A stretch of DNA of 58,822 nucleotides from the NCBI RefSeq assembly GCF_017168335.1, contig NZ_JABFAU010000077.1, positions 1-58,822 on the forward strand, given 5' to 3'. A program made the translations under genes and the position numbers. Shown in pieces: positions 8,695-17,652 of this stretch. A model generated the notes under the pieces. It searched no databases and was not told the DNA's origin. It was given only the letters and a program-made list of their open reading frames with translations. Each line of letters starts with the position of its first letter. The first letter of the stretch is position 1. This stretch comes from Rhodococcus sp. KRD162 (GTDB taxonomy: Bacteria; Actinomycetota; Actinomycetes; Mycobacteriales; Mycobacteriaceae).

Positions 8695-9935
8695 CGGATA
8701 CTTCCTCGATCGGCGGGGCCGCCGCCCGGAAGGGCCGCGGCGTTCGCAGCTCCTCCGAGGGCGACCGAGGCGGAGTTCAGCAGATTCAGGCACAGTGCGG
8801 GGTCGTCGTCGCGTCGGCAGCCGAGGGTCAGCACGGTCGCCCGAGAGGTCGTGACGGCACTGACGAACATCGAGGCGTGCGGCACGACCATCGGCAGTGT
8901 GCTGATCGTCAGCGGCTCGAAGGACGCGGTGCTGAAACGCCTTTCGTCGATGACGCCATGATCGGAGATGATCGCGGTGACGGGATGTCCACCGTCGGAG
9001 TCGGTGCCGAGAGCAGAGTCGAGTGACCGGGCGAAGCCGTTGGACGCGCGGTAGTCGCTGCGGTAGGGATCGAGTTCTCGGCCGCGCATCAGGGCCATCA
9101 GCACGGCGCTCTGTGCCGACCGAGCGTCGGTGTCGCGGGTGATCGAGAGTGCGACGGGCGAGGAGAGGTTTGCCGTCGACCGGATGCCGGGCGAGTGTCT
9201 GCGCAGATCGACCGGAATCGACACGCTACCGGTGTCCGAGCGCAGCGACCCGGCTACTGCTGCAACGATATGTCCGACAACGGGTTCGGTGACGGGTGGC
9301 AGTTCTGCTCGATACCAGCACGCGGTCGTCTCGGTGCTGACTCCGCTGCGACGAAGCGGGGATGGCCTGGGTTCCGGCGTCGGCGTCGGCGCGCTCCGCT
9401 TGCCGAATTTCGGTGCCCGACGCGCGAGGTCGATGTCGGCGTCTTCCGAGGGGAAACCGTGGGCCTGCTCGCCTCGTAGCTCGCGGAACACATCGGCGAG
9501 CCAGGCGGTGAAACCGTGTCCATCGGTCACTGCGTGATCGACGACGGCGGCTATGCGGGTACGTGGGCGGGCCGCGTCGGCCGGATCGGAATGCCCGACG
9601 GCGAGGCGAACGACGGGGCCCTCGGTGACGTCTATCGGATCGTGAAACAACGCTGCATCGCAGTGCAATCGGTCGATGGGTAGGTGAGCGACCACCGGTG
9701 CGGGCCCACCCCCGTGCCAGGTCGCGCCGCGGCGTCGCACCGACAGTCCAGGCGCTGCCGAGGACGCCGCTGCGACGGCGGCGTCGAACGCTGCGGGCTC
9801 GATCGATCCCATGCCGTCGACCACCAGTCGAATCAGGGTGTTCGCGCCGAGCGTGCGTGCGTTGACATAGGTCCGCTCGACACGCGAGAGCTTGCGCCGG
9901 TACCGCCGGTCCACTGCTGCAGTTGCGGAGCTCAC
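8691..9935 (-). CDS. Condensation-domain/PapA-like acyltransferase
   Basis: 414 residues. The motif VVDHAVTDGHGF matches the HHxxxDG active site of the chloramphenicol acetyltransferase-like superfamily (NRPS condensation domains, PapA and wax ester synthases), with the second, catalytic His kept and the first replaced by Asp. Free-standing members join an acyl-carrier-bound chain to an amine or alcohol. The DFGWG motif is not obvious, so this is a divergent member. The GTG start at 9935 has AAGGAGG upstream and overlaps the upstream PPTase-like gene by 4 bases. Role here: candidate acyl transfer onto an amine of the product (inference). Confidence 0.72.
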   Translation of the reverse strand: MSSATAAVDRRYRRKLSRVERTYVNARTLGANTLIRLVVDGMGSIEPAAFDAAVAAASSAAPGLSVRRRGATWHGGGPAPVVAHLPIDRLHCDAALFHDPIDVTEGPVVRLAVGHSDPADAARPRTRIAAVVDHAVTDGHGFTAWLADVFRELRGEQAHGFPSEDADIDLARRAPKFGKRSAPTPTPEPRPSPLRRSGVSTETTACWYRAELPPVTEPVVGHIVAAVAGSLRSDTGSVSIPVDLRRHSPGIRSTANLSSPVALSITRDTDARSAQSAVLMALMRGRELDPYRSDYRASNGFARSLDSALGTDSDGGHPVTAIISDHGVIDERRFSTASFEPLTISTLPMVVPHASMFVSAVTTSRATVLTLGCRRDDDPALCLNLLNSASVALGGAANAAALPGGGPADRGSIR

Positions 9936-10513
9936 GCTGCCTCCTTCAGGACGTTCGAATCTTCGGCAGTGCTGTAGCGCAACGGCATCGGTTCGGTGGT
10001 GACGACGGCCACTGCACTTCCGTCGGGCTGCACCGCCGTGTGGACCCAGTAGCCGGCGTGTATGGGCCGCCATCCGGGTGCCGCGTCGGGCAGCCGCACT
10101 CCGTGGAATGTCTCCTTGGTCAGATGTGAGGCCTTGATGAGCGCCTCGCATTCGGCGAACTGGGCGATGGTGCACGGACCGGGTAGTGCGACCAGTTCCC
10201 CGAGCCACGCGAGCGCCAACGGGCGTGGGCGACAATCCTGCAGGTCGACTCCCACCGGGGCACTCGGGTGCAATGCGACGACGGCATCGGCAGCGCAATG
10301 CGCCACCGAGGCGTGCAGTCCGCGATCGGCTACGGTCCACCGACGCAAGGCGTCCGTGCGGATCGACCGCCGATCCGGTGCTACGCCGTCACGGCACTGC
10401 ACCGCTGCCGCGATCAACCCTTTACCGTGCAAACGCACCGGATACCCGGCTCGATCTCGTGGAAGTGAGCGGCGTCGGGTGGAGATCAGGTCGATGGCGT
10501 CCGGCGTGCTCAC
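9932..10513 (-). CDS. 4'-phosphopantetheinyl transferase-like protein
   Basis: 193 residues. GVDLQD and FAECEALIKAS match the two metal-binding signatures of Sfp/AcpS-type transferases (GVDxE and WxxKEAxxK), in a short, divergent form. Such an enzyme would load the phosphopantetheine arm onto the two acyl carrier proteins of this cluster. The GTG start overlaps the stop of the ketosynthase gene by 4 bases, and its own end overlaps the condensation-like gene, so it is deep inside the operon. Family assignment is moderate because overall similarity is weak to the eye. Confidence 0.68.
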   Translation of the reverse strand: MSTPDAIDLISTRRRSLPRDRAGYPVRLHGKGLIAAAVQCRDGVAPDRRSIRTDALRRWTVADRGLHASVAHCAADAVVALHPSAPVGVDLQDCRPRPLALAWLGELVALPGPCTIAQFAECEALIKASHLTKETFHGVRLPDAAPGWRPIHAGYWVHTAVQPDGSAVAVVTTEPMPLRYSTAEDSNVLKEAA

Positions 10514-12855
10514 GACAGCCTCCGAGCAACGGCTGCGGCGTAGCTGCCGCCGTATGCCTGCGCCGACACCAACACTCGGGACGGTCCCTCGCTCGCAGAC
10601 AGGGCACTGACCAGACCGATTGCGGATGCGGAACCGAACGTCTCACCGGTGGTGTTCTTGAATCGGTGCTGCGTTGCCTCGGCCAGACCCGTCGCCGACA
10701 GGGCCGACCGTTCGGCGCGGTCGAGCAAGGCGCTACCGACTGCCGACGGAACCACGAGGTCGATATCGGTGGCCTCGATTCCGGCCTGCCGCAACGCGGT
10801 CGACATCGCCGCGCCCCACCGTGCTCCGTCGGGGTCGATGCGGCCGACTCCGCCGGTGTCGCCCGCCGCACCGAACCCTTCGAGCTCAGCCACCGGCCGA
10901 ACCCCGCGCGCTGTCGCTGATTCCTCGGACTCGACCAGGAAGGCCGCGCATCCTTCGCTGAGCACCATGCCGTCACCACTGCCGGCTTCTTCGACGCCGC
11001 GATATCCGGGGAACCCGGCCACGGTGCGAGCGGCCATCTCGGGAAACTCGTCCGCGAGGACGACGAGAATGCGTCGTGCTGCGCCACGCTCGATGACTCG
11101 GTTGGCGAGGTGCAGTGCGGCGATTGCGCTTGTTCCCCCGGTCGAGATCGTGGCCGTGTAGCCGCGAAAACGGTTGAGCATGGCCAGGTGTCCGGCTGCG
11201 GCATTGACGACGGTGTTGGGGAACACGAGGGCGTTCGCCCCTGCTGCTCCGTGCTCGACGATGCCGCGGTGAAAGTCCGATACCGCTGTCGTCGGTCCGT
11301 ACCCGGTCGCGAAGATCACCCCGGTCTCCTCGGCCTCGGCGCGAGTGAGTTTGCCGAACGTCTTCAGAAGCTCGTTGGTGGCGGCCGCGGCGAGGACACT
11401 CAGCGGGTCCATTCGGCGCAGTTTGGCCGGATTGATGCCCTTGGACAACCCGCGAATATTGGCCTTGCCGAACAACATCGACTTGCCGTCGGATTCCTGC
11501 GTCGGGTCGCACGGTCCACTCTCGCCCGAGCCGATGCGCTCGATGCCGAACAACGGCGTTCCCGACGCCACCGCGGTCACCGTCTCCTCGGTGGAGGTGG
11601 CGGTGCCCGCGATCGCGGACATCCCGGTGATGACGGCTCGTGCACCGACTCGCCGCGCCGCAACCGACTCGTCGCGTGCCTGTCCGGCGCGGGTGATGAC
11701 GAGTGAGGCATTGTTGCCGCCGAAGGCGAACGAATTCGACAGCACCACATCGGTCTGTGCGCTGCGCCCGACGTCCGGGACGATGTCGAGTCCCGTTGCC
11801 GATTCGAGCCCGCGAGTGTTCACGGTCGGCGGCTGAAGGTCGGTGGCGATGGCCAGGATGCAGCACACCGCCTCGACGGCTCCGGCCGCGCCGAGGGTGT
11901 GCCCGATCATCGATTTCGTCGTGCTGGCAGGCGGGGCAGCCTTACCGAACACGGCCCGAATTGCCTTGGGCTCCACCACATCGTTGGTCGGTGTTCCGGT
12001 CCCGTGCAGATTGACGTAGTCGATATCGTCCGCGTGCAGTCCCGCCGTACGAAGCGCCTCGGTGATCGAGCGGGCCGCTCCCTCGCCGGTGGGGTCGGGT
12101 GCGGTCTGGTGATAGCCGTCGAGCGTCAGACCGTACCCGGCTACTTCGGCGATGACGCGGGCTCCGCGATCGGCCGCCTCCCCGGTGCGTTCGAGGATCA
12201 TGAAGCCCGCACCCTCGCCGAGCGATATTCCCGTGGACGCAGCCATGGGTGAGCACGGCTGCGGATCGAGCGCACCGAGGCAGGTGAATCCGTGTGCCGA
12301 CAGGGACGCGAGGGGGTCGACTCCACCGCAGAGCACGACGTCGACCTCGTCGTTCCACAGCAGCTCGGCGGCGTAGCCGACGGCGACGGCACTGGCGGCG
12401 CAGGCATTCGATGTCACGATGCGGGGTCCGGAGATGCCGAATTCGCCTGCGATCCAGTCGGCAACGCAGTGCAACTGCGAGTTGGCCACGGCCGTGTGGT
12501 CGAAACCGGAGGTCTCCACGAAACGGCGATGCTCGGCCTCGAGGGTCGGCATGGCCCCCAGGCTGCTGCCGACGACCACGGCGACGCGACGATCCGATCG
12601 CGCCGGGTCGAAGTCGGCACCGGCGAAGGCCTCGCGGATCGCGCGTTCGGCGAGGGCGTAGCACCGGTCCAGGTCCTGACGTAGCGGCGCTCGAACCATG
12701 CCGGCCCATTCGGTCCGCAGTTGGGAGGTGTCGAACAGGGTGTTGATTCGGATGCCGGACCGGCCGTTCGAGATGGCATCCCAGCATTCTTCGGTGGTGT
12801 CACCTGCGGCCGTGATGAGCCCGACGCCGGTGACGGCGATTTCCTGACGTGTCAT
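10510..12855 (-). CDS. Fused ketosynthase and chain-length-factor-like protein (KS-CLF)
   Basis: 781 residues holding two thiolase-fold ketosynthase domains in tandem. The first (about 1-390) has the full triad: Cys152 in SNACAAS, His284 in HGTGTPT and His319 in GHTLGAAG. The second (about 405-781) has STGGTS where Cys should be (Gly573), lacks HGTGT and lacks the second His, so it is catalytically dead and chain-length-factor-like. In type II polyketide and highly reducing type II systems KS and CLF are normally two proteins; here they are one chain. It should extend malonyl-ACP units with the ketoreductase and dehydratase in the same operon. GAGGAG precedes the ATG at 12855. Confidence 0.88.
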   Translation of the reverse strand: MTRQEIAVTGVGLITAAGDTTEECWDAISNGRSGIRINTLFDTSQLRTEWAGMVRAPLRQDLDRCYALAERAIREAFAGADFDPARSDRRVAVVVGSSLGAMPTLEAEHRRFVETSGFDHTAVANSQLHCVADWIAGEFGISGPRIVTSNACAASAVAVGYAAELLWNDEVDVVLCGGVDPLASLSAHGFTCLGALDPQPCSPMAASTGISLGEGAGFMILERTGEAADRGARVIAEVAGYGLTLDGYHQTAPDPTGEGAARSITEALRTAGLHADDIDYVNLHGTGTPTNDVVEPKAIRAVFGKAAPPASTTKSMIGHTLGAAGAVEAVCCILAIATDLQPPTVNTRGLESATGLDIVPDVGRSAQTDVVLSNSFAFGGNNASLVITRAGQARDESVAARRVGARAVITGMSAIAGTATSTEETVTAVASGTPLFGIERIGSGESGPCDPTQESDGKSMLFGKANIRGLSKGINPAKLRRMDPLSVLAAAATNELLKTFGKLTRAEAEETGVIFATGYGPTTAVSDFHRGIVEHGAAGANALVFPNTVVNAAAGHLAMLNRFRGYTATISTGGTSAIAALHLANRVIERGAARRILVVLADEFPEMAARTVAGFPGYRGVEEAGSGDGMVLSEGCAAFLVESEESATARGVRPVAELEGFGAAGDTGGVGRIDPDGARWGAAMSTALRQAGIEATDIDLVVPSAVGSALLDRAERSALSATGLAEATQHRFKNTTGETFGSASAIGLVSALSASEGPSRVLVSAQAYGGSYAAAVARRLS

Positions 12856-12889
12856 GTCATCTCCTCGAGGTTCGGCGATCTCTCGGCGA

Positions 12890-13885
12890 TCAGGCCGATG
12901 CGCCTGCGCTCGAGCGCGAGAGCACTCGGGGCAGGGTGACGGTGACGGCGGAGATCTCGTCGACCGAGACCTCGAGGGCCGGGACGACGAACGGGTCGTC
13001 GAGCAGTGCGAAGGCGAGTTCCTCGGTGGCATTGCCCGCCGCTGCGGTCCAGACGACGGTGCCGATGCGCTCGCCGTCTGCGTGCACCGGAGCGCCCGCG
13101 GTGACCGGGCTGCCGGGGGCGGTGACGATCGGGGTCAGCTTGGGCGAGGTGGCGGTGGGGCGGACGAGCTCGTCCGAGCCCAGAAATTCACCGATGCGTT
13201 CCCAGTCGACAATCCACGACAGATCTGCCTCGGCCACGGTCATTGCACCGAATCCGTGGTCGTAGTATGGCATTCCGGCCTCGGCCCGAACCCGAGCCAA
13301 TCCCTCGCCGCTGACGATGCCGCCGTCGACGGCTGCGGCCAGTTCCTCGAAACGTGCCAGATCAGCCGGCCCGTCGGTGGTGAGCAGCAGGTAGCCGTAC
13401 TCGCCTGTGGTTCCCACCCGAGCCAGTCGGCTGGCGCCGTCGGCGGAGTCGCACTCGACGTCGACCACAGAGTGCAGCAGCAGGTCCTCGATATCACCGT
13501 CGACGAAGTGCTCGGCGACGCGCGGTGCCAGCGGGCCCTCGACCGCGATCGCCGACCAGCCCTCGGGTGCGACCGAGACGGTGACGCCCGCAGGCACCTC
13601 CAGCTCGTCGACGTAGGCGCTGATCTCGGCGGCGGTGGTGGGGGTCCGCGGGATCAGCCAGGTGTCCTCATCGCCCTCGACCTGCAGTACCAAGGCGAAC
13701 GGAGATCCGTCGCTGCGCAGCGCGAGTGCTTCGCGGGTGGTGTCCGGATCGGCGAAATCCGATGACTTGGACAGGAAGGTGTCTAGCAGCTCGAGCCGAT
13801 CGTCGCCTTCGAGATGAATCAGCGGCGAGGTGATCGGGTAGACGGCTGCAGCTTCACGGATGATGCGGTAATCGTTGGTGTTCAT
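12890..13885 (-). CDS. GcvT/YgfZ-like folate-binding (aminomethyltransferase-family) protein
   Basis: 331 residues resembling the T-protein/YgfZ fold. The N-terminal part reads YPITSPLIHLEGDDRLELLDTFL, the middle contains VEGPLAPRVAEHF and GTTGEYGYLLL, and the C-terminal barrel has GSPVTAGAPVHADGERIGTVV. Family members bind tetrahydrofolate and move one-carbon units or act in radical and Fe-S repair. It lies between the GNAT fusion and the KS-CLF gene on the same strand, so a tailoring role in the pathway, such as methylation or demethylation of an amine, is possible but unproven. The ATG at 13885 has GAAAGG upstream. Confidence 0.75.
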   Translation of the reverse strand: MNTNDYRIIREAAAVYPITSPLIHLEGDDRLELLDTFLSKSSDFADPDTTREALALRSDGSPFALVLQVEGDEDTWLIPRTPTTAAEISAYVDELEVPAGVTVSVAPEGWSAIAVEGPLAPRVAEHFVDGDIEDLLLHSVVDVECDSADGASRLARVGTTGEYGYLLLTTDGPADLARFEELAAAVDGGIVSGEGLARVRAEAGMPYYDHGFGAMTVAEADLSWIVDWERIGEFLGSDELVRPTATSPKLTPIVTAPGSPVTAGAPVHADGERIGTVVWTAAAGNATEELAFALLDDPFVVPALEVSVDEISAVTVTLPRVLSRSSAGASA

Positions 13886-13946
13886 GGTTGTTGGCCTTTC
13901 GTTACGGCGGTTGGATGGGTGAGACTTTTCTGGCCGGCGAGAGGAT

Positions 13947-16034
13947 CTAGCCGGCGAGGGAGAGGGTCGACACGGTGTCGGTGCAGTCGAATTCCCACAG
14001 GGCGGGGAGATCGGCTGCGGCGGTGACGCATCCGACGAGAAGTCCGGACGAGGTTGCGCGAACGAGAATTTCCGGGTGATGACCGGTGATGTTGCTGATC
14101 CGCAGAGTGACACCCGCTGCGGTGGGGACCGAGAGCTCGTCGGTCCAGACTTCGAACCGGCGGTCGACGTCGAGCATGGTCTCGGGGCCGGCTCCGTCGC
14201 GGACTCCGATCCGAGCGCCGCGAGCGAGGGTCGGTGTGGACCAGACGACCACGTCGCCGTGGCCACCGCCCTCGACCTCGACGGCGAGGATTTCGTGAAC
14301 GGAATCGGTGTGGTGACGTGCCGACCACCGAACGAGGCCGCCGTGGCCTTCGAGCCATTCGCTGTTCCGGGTCCAGCTTGTCGATTGCGCTGCGCCCCAG
14401 CCTATTCCATGATCACGATCGGCGCGACCCGGTTCGGGGGTCACCCACAGGCCACCTGATCGAGCAGGATTGGGGCCGATCGCCGATGTTCTCGGCCAGG
14501 GGGTGGACAACACGCGGTGGCCGTCCCGACGCCACCGCGCCAGGACACCGCGGTCCACGTCCAGCGCAAGTGCGGAGTTCGGAACCGTCTCGACCGGTTT
14601 CGCGGACTCGATGTGCTCCGAGATAGGTTGGCGCACAGTGTGGTGCGGCGTGAGATCGACAGTGACATCGACGGTCTGCGTGCCCGGTCCCACTCGATGT
14701 GCGAGCAGCGTGCCGGTCACCAGTCCGCCCGCCTGCATTCCGGAGCATCCCAGGCGAACTCCGCGCGAGGCGTCCTCCCAGATCAATCCGGTGGTCGAGT
14801 CGATCGGCACTGCCGCCGAGGGCATCTCGGAGCAATCACGCAGATCCACCCCGGATGCGGTCGAGACCGGTCCGTCACCGATATCGACGGTGCCGTGCCG
14901 AAGACCGACCGTGTCGTACAGCTCGCCCGTCCACTGGGGCGGACGATCACCGGCGACGTCGAGGGAGTACGTGCGCCGCACTCCACCGAGACCGATCTCG
15001 AACTCGGCACGCAGTGAGACGTCCTCGCTGTGTTCGATTACCACGATGGCATCTCCCACGGTGTGCACATCGAGTACGCGAGGTTGCGAGTCACGCCAAC
15101 CCGAGAGTCGATCCTCGTGCAGATTCGGCAGGGTCGCGGTCAGCAGTGGGCCCACGACGTCGGCTCGGTCGTCGAACACTCGTAAGAGACCGTCACGGGT
15201 GTCGACCGTCGCCCTGATCGATCCGACAGCCAGTTCGACGAACTGGGGCCCGACCGGCTGCTGGTGCCCCCGAATCGGAAGGGCCAGTGCGTGATCGATG
15301 CCGTTCGGATCGGTAAGGACCGCCCGATCGACGACGTTGTGCAGGGGATCAACGACGGCCTCGACCGAGTACCCGCCGAACCGCAGTCGATATCGCACGA
15401 CGGGCTTTCCGTCCTCGATCTCGAGGTCCTCGCTCAGGTCCGCACCGCGGGGAGCGGTCACCGAACCGAAGGACGTGATCGCTCGCAGCGCCGCCCGGGC
15501 GGTGTCGTCGAGGTGGGGCGCGACGGCACGCAGGACGAGTGGCACATGGTTGACGAGCTCGACGTTGCCGTCGGCCCCCGCGGTCGTGTGCCGCAGGCAG
15601 ACGCTGCCGACGCGGCGGTAGAGCGAGAACGCCGTGGTGTTGGCAGGGTTCACGGTCAACCGCAGGACGTCGTAGCCGGCGTCGAACACCGCTTCGAGGG
15701 AGGCGGCGAAGAGCCGGCCGGTGGCCGTACCGCCGCGTCGCCCGGGTGCCAGGTAGAACATGTCGGCGATGACCTCGCGGGGCGCGGTGGTTCGTCGACC
15801 GGACGTGCGGAACAATCCGAGCGTGCCGTAGAGCTCGGGGACCTCGCCCGAGGTGTCCTCTGCCACGAAAAAAGCTACTGTGCGGCGTAATTGGAGTTCT
15901 CGAAGGACATCCTCGGCGGTGATACCACCGGTGACACGGTTGGGTGAGTCCGCACGGGCGGTGAGCAGGGTGGCCACCTGATCCGCATCACTCGGGGTGA
16001 ACGGCCTGATGGTGGTGTGCGACCCGGTACTCAT
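13947..16034 (-). CDS. GNAT acyltransferase fused to a large uncharacterised domain
   Basis: 695 residues. Residues 1 to about 170 look like a GNAT N-acyltransferase: IRPFTPSDADQVATLL at the start and PGRRGGTATGRLFAASLEAVFDAG as the acyl-CoA/pantetheine loop. The remaining about 500 residues are rich in beta-strand-like segments and I do not recognise them. In goadvionin biosynthesis a GNAT-superfamily enzyme (GdvG) condenses a polyketide acyl-ACP with a lanthipeptide; this gene sits in a comparable setting, one base downstream of the dehydratase gene. A lipid-peptide ligase role is therefore attractive but inferred from context only. Confidence 0.7.
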   Translation of the reverse strand: MSTGSHTTIRPFTPSDADQVATLLTARADSPNRVTGGITAEDVLRELQLRRTVAFFVAEDTSGEVPELYGTLGLFRTSGRRTTAPREVIADMFYLAPGRRGGTATGRLFAASLEAVFDAGYDVLRLTVNPANTTAFSLYRRVGSVCLRHTTAGADGNVELVNHVPLVLRAVAPHLDDTARAALRAITSFGSVTAPRGADLSEDLEIEDGKPVVRYRLRFGGYSVEAVVDPLHNVVDRAVLTDPNGIDHALALPIRGHQQPVGPQFVELAVGSIRATVDTRDGLLRVFDDRADVVGPLLTATLPNLHEDRLSGWRDSQPRVLDVHTVGDAIVVIEHSEDVSLRAEFEIGLGGVRRTYSLDVAGDRPPQWTGELYDTVGLRHGTVDIGDGPVSTASGVDLRDCSEMPSAAVPIDSTTGLIWEDASRGVRLGCSGMQAGGLVTGTLLAHRVGPGTQTVDVTVDLTPHHTVRQPISEHIESAKPVETVPNSALALDVDRGVLARWRRDGHRVLSTPWPRTSAIGPNPARSGGLWVTPEPGRADRDHGIGWGAAQSTSWTRNSEWLEGHGGLVRWSARHHTDSVHEILAVEVEGGGHGDVVVWSTPTLARGARIGVRDGAGPETMLDVDRRFEVWTDELSVPTAAGVTLRISNITGHHPEILVRATSSGLLVGCVTAAADLPALWEFDCTDTVSTLSLAG

Positions 16035-16035
16035 C

Positions 16036-16554
16036 TCACCCCCGCCCCTCGGTCACCACGAGTGAGCCCGCGGCCACCGCTTTCCCGTCCACGGAGGCCG
16101 TGACCTCCACCGAGCGCAGTCCGCCCAGCCGGGCACCGAGTCGTGCGCCCAGCTCGAGCATGTCGCCGGGCACGACGAGGCGGTTGAACTTCATGTTGCG
16201 GATCGAACCGAGATATCCGACGCCGTCGGCCGGGTTCTGTGCACCGGTGGTGGTCTCGAGGGCTTCCGCGACGTAGACGACGGCAACCAGCTGAGCCATG
16301 GCCTCGACGATCATCACGCCCGGCATGATCGAGTGCCCGGGGTAGTGGCCTGCGAAATAGGGCTCGTTCACCGACACGGCCTTGATGCCGCGGCCGGACT
16401 TGCCGGGCACGACGTCGAAGGCCCGGTCGATCATCAACATCGGCCACCGATGCGGCAGCATGCGCGAGATGTCGTCGATGCCGAAACTCAGTGTTCCGGT
16501 CTTGTGGATCGAGGGCTCGCTGGACGTGGAATCGATTGTGGGTGCACTCATCAC
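16036..16554 (-). CDS. FabZ-like 3-hydroxyacyl-ACP dehydratase
   Basis: 172-residue hotdog-fold dehydratase. LPHRWPMLMIDR and the active-site stretch FAGHYPGHSIMPGVMIVEAMAQ give the catalytic His70 and Glu84 of the FabZ type. It removes water from 3-hydroxyacyl-ACP. With the KS-CLF, ketoreductase and ACP, and without an enoyl reductase in the cluster, the expected chain would be a conjugated polyene. The ATG overlaps the ACP stop by 4 bases. Confidence 0.92.
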   Translation of the reverse strand: MMSAPTIDSTSSEPSIHKTGTLSFGIDDISRMLPHRWPMLMIDRAFDVVPGKSGRGIKAVSVNEPYFAGHYPGHSIMPGVMIVEAMAQLVAVVYVAEALETTTGAQNPADGVGYLGSIRNMKFNRLVVPGDMLELGARLGARLGGLRSVEVTASVDGKAVAAGSLVVTEGRG

Positions 16555-16841
16555 TGCGTCCGATCGACGATGTGATCGACCATCGCGTTGATGGAACCGA
16601 AGGCCTTGGTGTCGTCGTCGGTGATGTCGACCTCGAACTCGGCGGCCACGGCCACGACGAGCTCGAGGGTGTCCAACGAGTCGAGTTCGATGCCGCGGCC
16701 GAAGAGGGGTTGGTTGTCCGACACCAGCTCCGGTGAGGTCTGCAGACCCAGGCGGTCGATGATGAGTTCCTTGAGTCGATTGTTCAGAGCGAGGCGTTCG
16801 GTGGCTGCGGCGCGAGTGGAGGTAGGGGTTGCGGTGGTCAT
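16551..16841 (-). CDS. Acyl carrier protein (polyketide chain carrier)
   Basis: 96 residues with a classic carrier fold; the phosphopantetheine site is Ser55 in ELDSLDTLEL. It sits directly between the ketoreductase and dehydratase genes, so it is the likely carrier of the growing chain. The N-terminus is extended by about 15 residues relative to a minimal ACP. It overlaps the dehydratase start by 4 bases, and a clear 52-base gap separates it from the ketoreductase gene. Confidence 0.93.
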   Translation of the reverse strand: MTTATPTSTRAAATERLALNNRLKELIIDRLGLQTSPELVSDNQPLFGRGIELDSLDTLELVVAVAAEFEVDITDDDTKAFGSINAMVDHIVDRTQ

Positions 16842-16893
16842 GACGTTCCTTCCGGTTGTGTGTGGTGTTCGAGGGGATCTGTGGGGGTCTGGC

Positions 16894-17652
16894 TCAGGCG
16901 GCGATCATTCCGCCGTCCACGGTGAGGACCTTGCCGGTGATGTAGGACGAGGTGGGCATGCCGAGAAAGACGACTGCCTGTGCCACCTCTGCAGCAGTAC
17001 CGAAGCGCTGCAGGGGAATTGCGTCGCGAGCGATCTCACGCATGGCCTTCGGGACCGCGCGGACCATATCGGTCTCGATGAACCCGGGGGCCACGACGTT
17101 GACGCGAATGCCTCGGTTGGCGACCTCGGCCGCGAGTGACTTGGCCATCGAGATGATGCCGCCCTTGCTGGCGGCGTAGTTGCCCTGCCCGGCCCTGCCT
17201 GCAACGCCACTGGTGGAGCTGATCATCACGATCGCTCCGCCGGTGGAGAACATCAGTTTCGTGGACTCGCGAGCCGTCAGGAATGTGCCGGTCAGGTTGG
17301 TGGCGATGACCGAGCTCCATTTGCGGGCGCTCATCGTCGCGAAGTGTCCGTCGGCGGTGATCCCGGAATTGAGTACCGCGACGTCGAGTCGGCCGAAGCG
17401 AGAGCGGATCTCGCGGAACATCGCCAGGACGGCCTCCTCGTCGGCGACGTCGGCAGCGATGATGGTGGCGTCGCGGCCGCGTTCGCGGACCGACTGGGCC
17501 ACCTTCTCGGCGTCGACGGAACTGCTGCGGTAGTTGATGATCACGTCGCATCCGGCCTCGGCGAGTGCGATCGCCACGGCAGCTCCGATGCCGCGCGATC
17601 CTCCCGTCACGAGTGCGACGGGCGGACGATCGGCCACTGGGGTGTCGGTCAT
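16894..17652 (-). CDS. FabG-like 3-oxoacyl-ACP reductase
   Basis: 252-residue SDR of the FabG type. The NADPH-binding motif is TGGSRGIG, the catalytic Ser lies in MISSTSG and the YxxxK motif is YAASK. The C-terminal SSYITGKVLTVDGGM is characteristic of FabG. It reduces the 3-oxo group made by the KS-CLF. The ATG at 17652 overlaps the SbnB-like gene stop. The much longer open frame that covers it is not supported. Confidence 0.93.
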   Translation of the reverse strand: MTDTPVADRPPVALVTGGSRGIGAAVAIALAEAGCDVIINYRSSSVDAEKVAQSVRERGRDATIIAADVADEEAVLAMFREIRSRFGRLDVAVLNSGITADGHFATMSARKWSSVIATNLTGTFLTARESTKLMFSTGGAIVMISSTSGVAGRAGQGNYAASKGGIISMAKSLAAEVANRGIRVNVVAPGFIETDMVRAVPKAMREIARDAIPLQRFGTAAEVAQAVVFLGMPTSSYITGKVLTVDGGMIAA

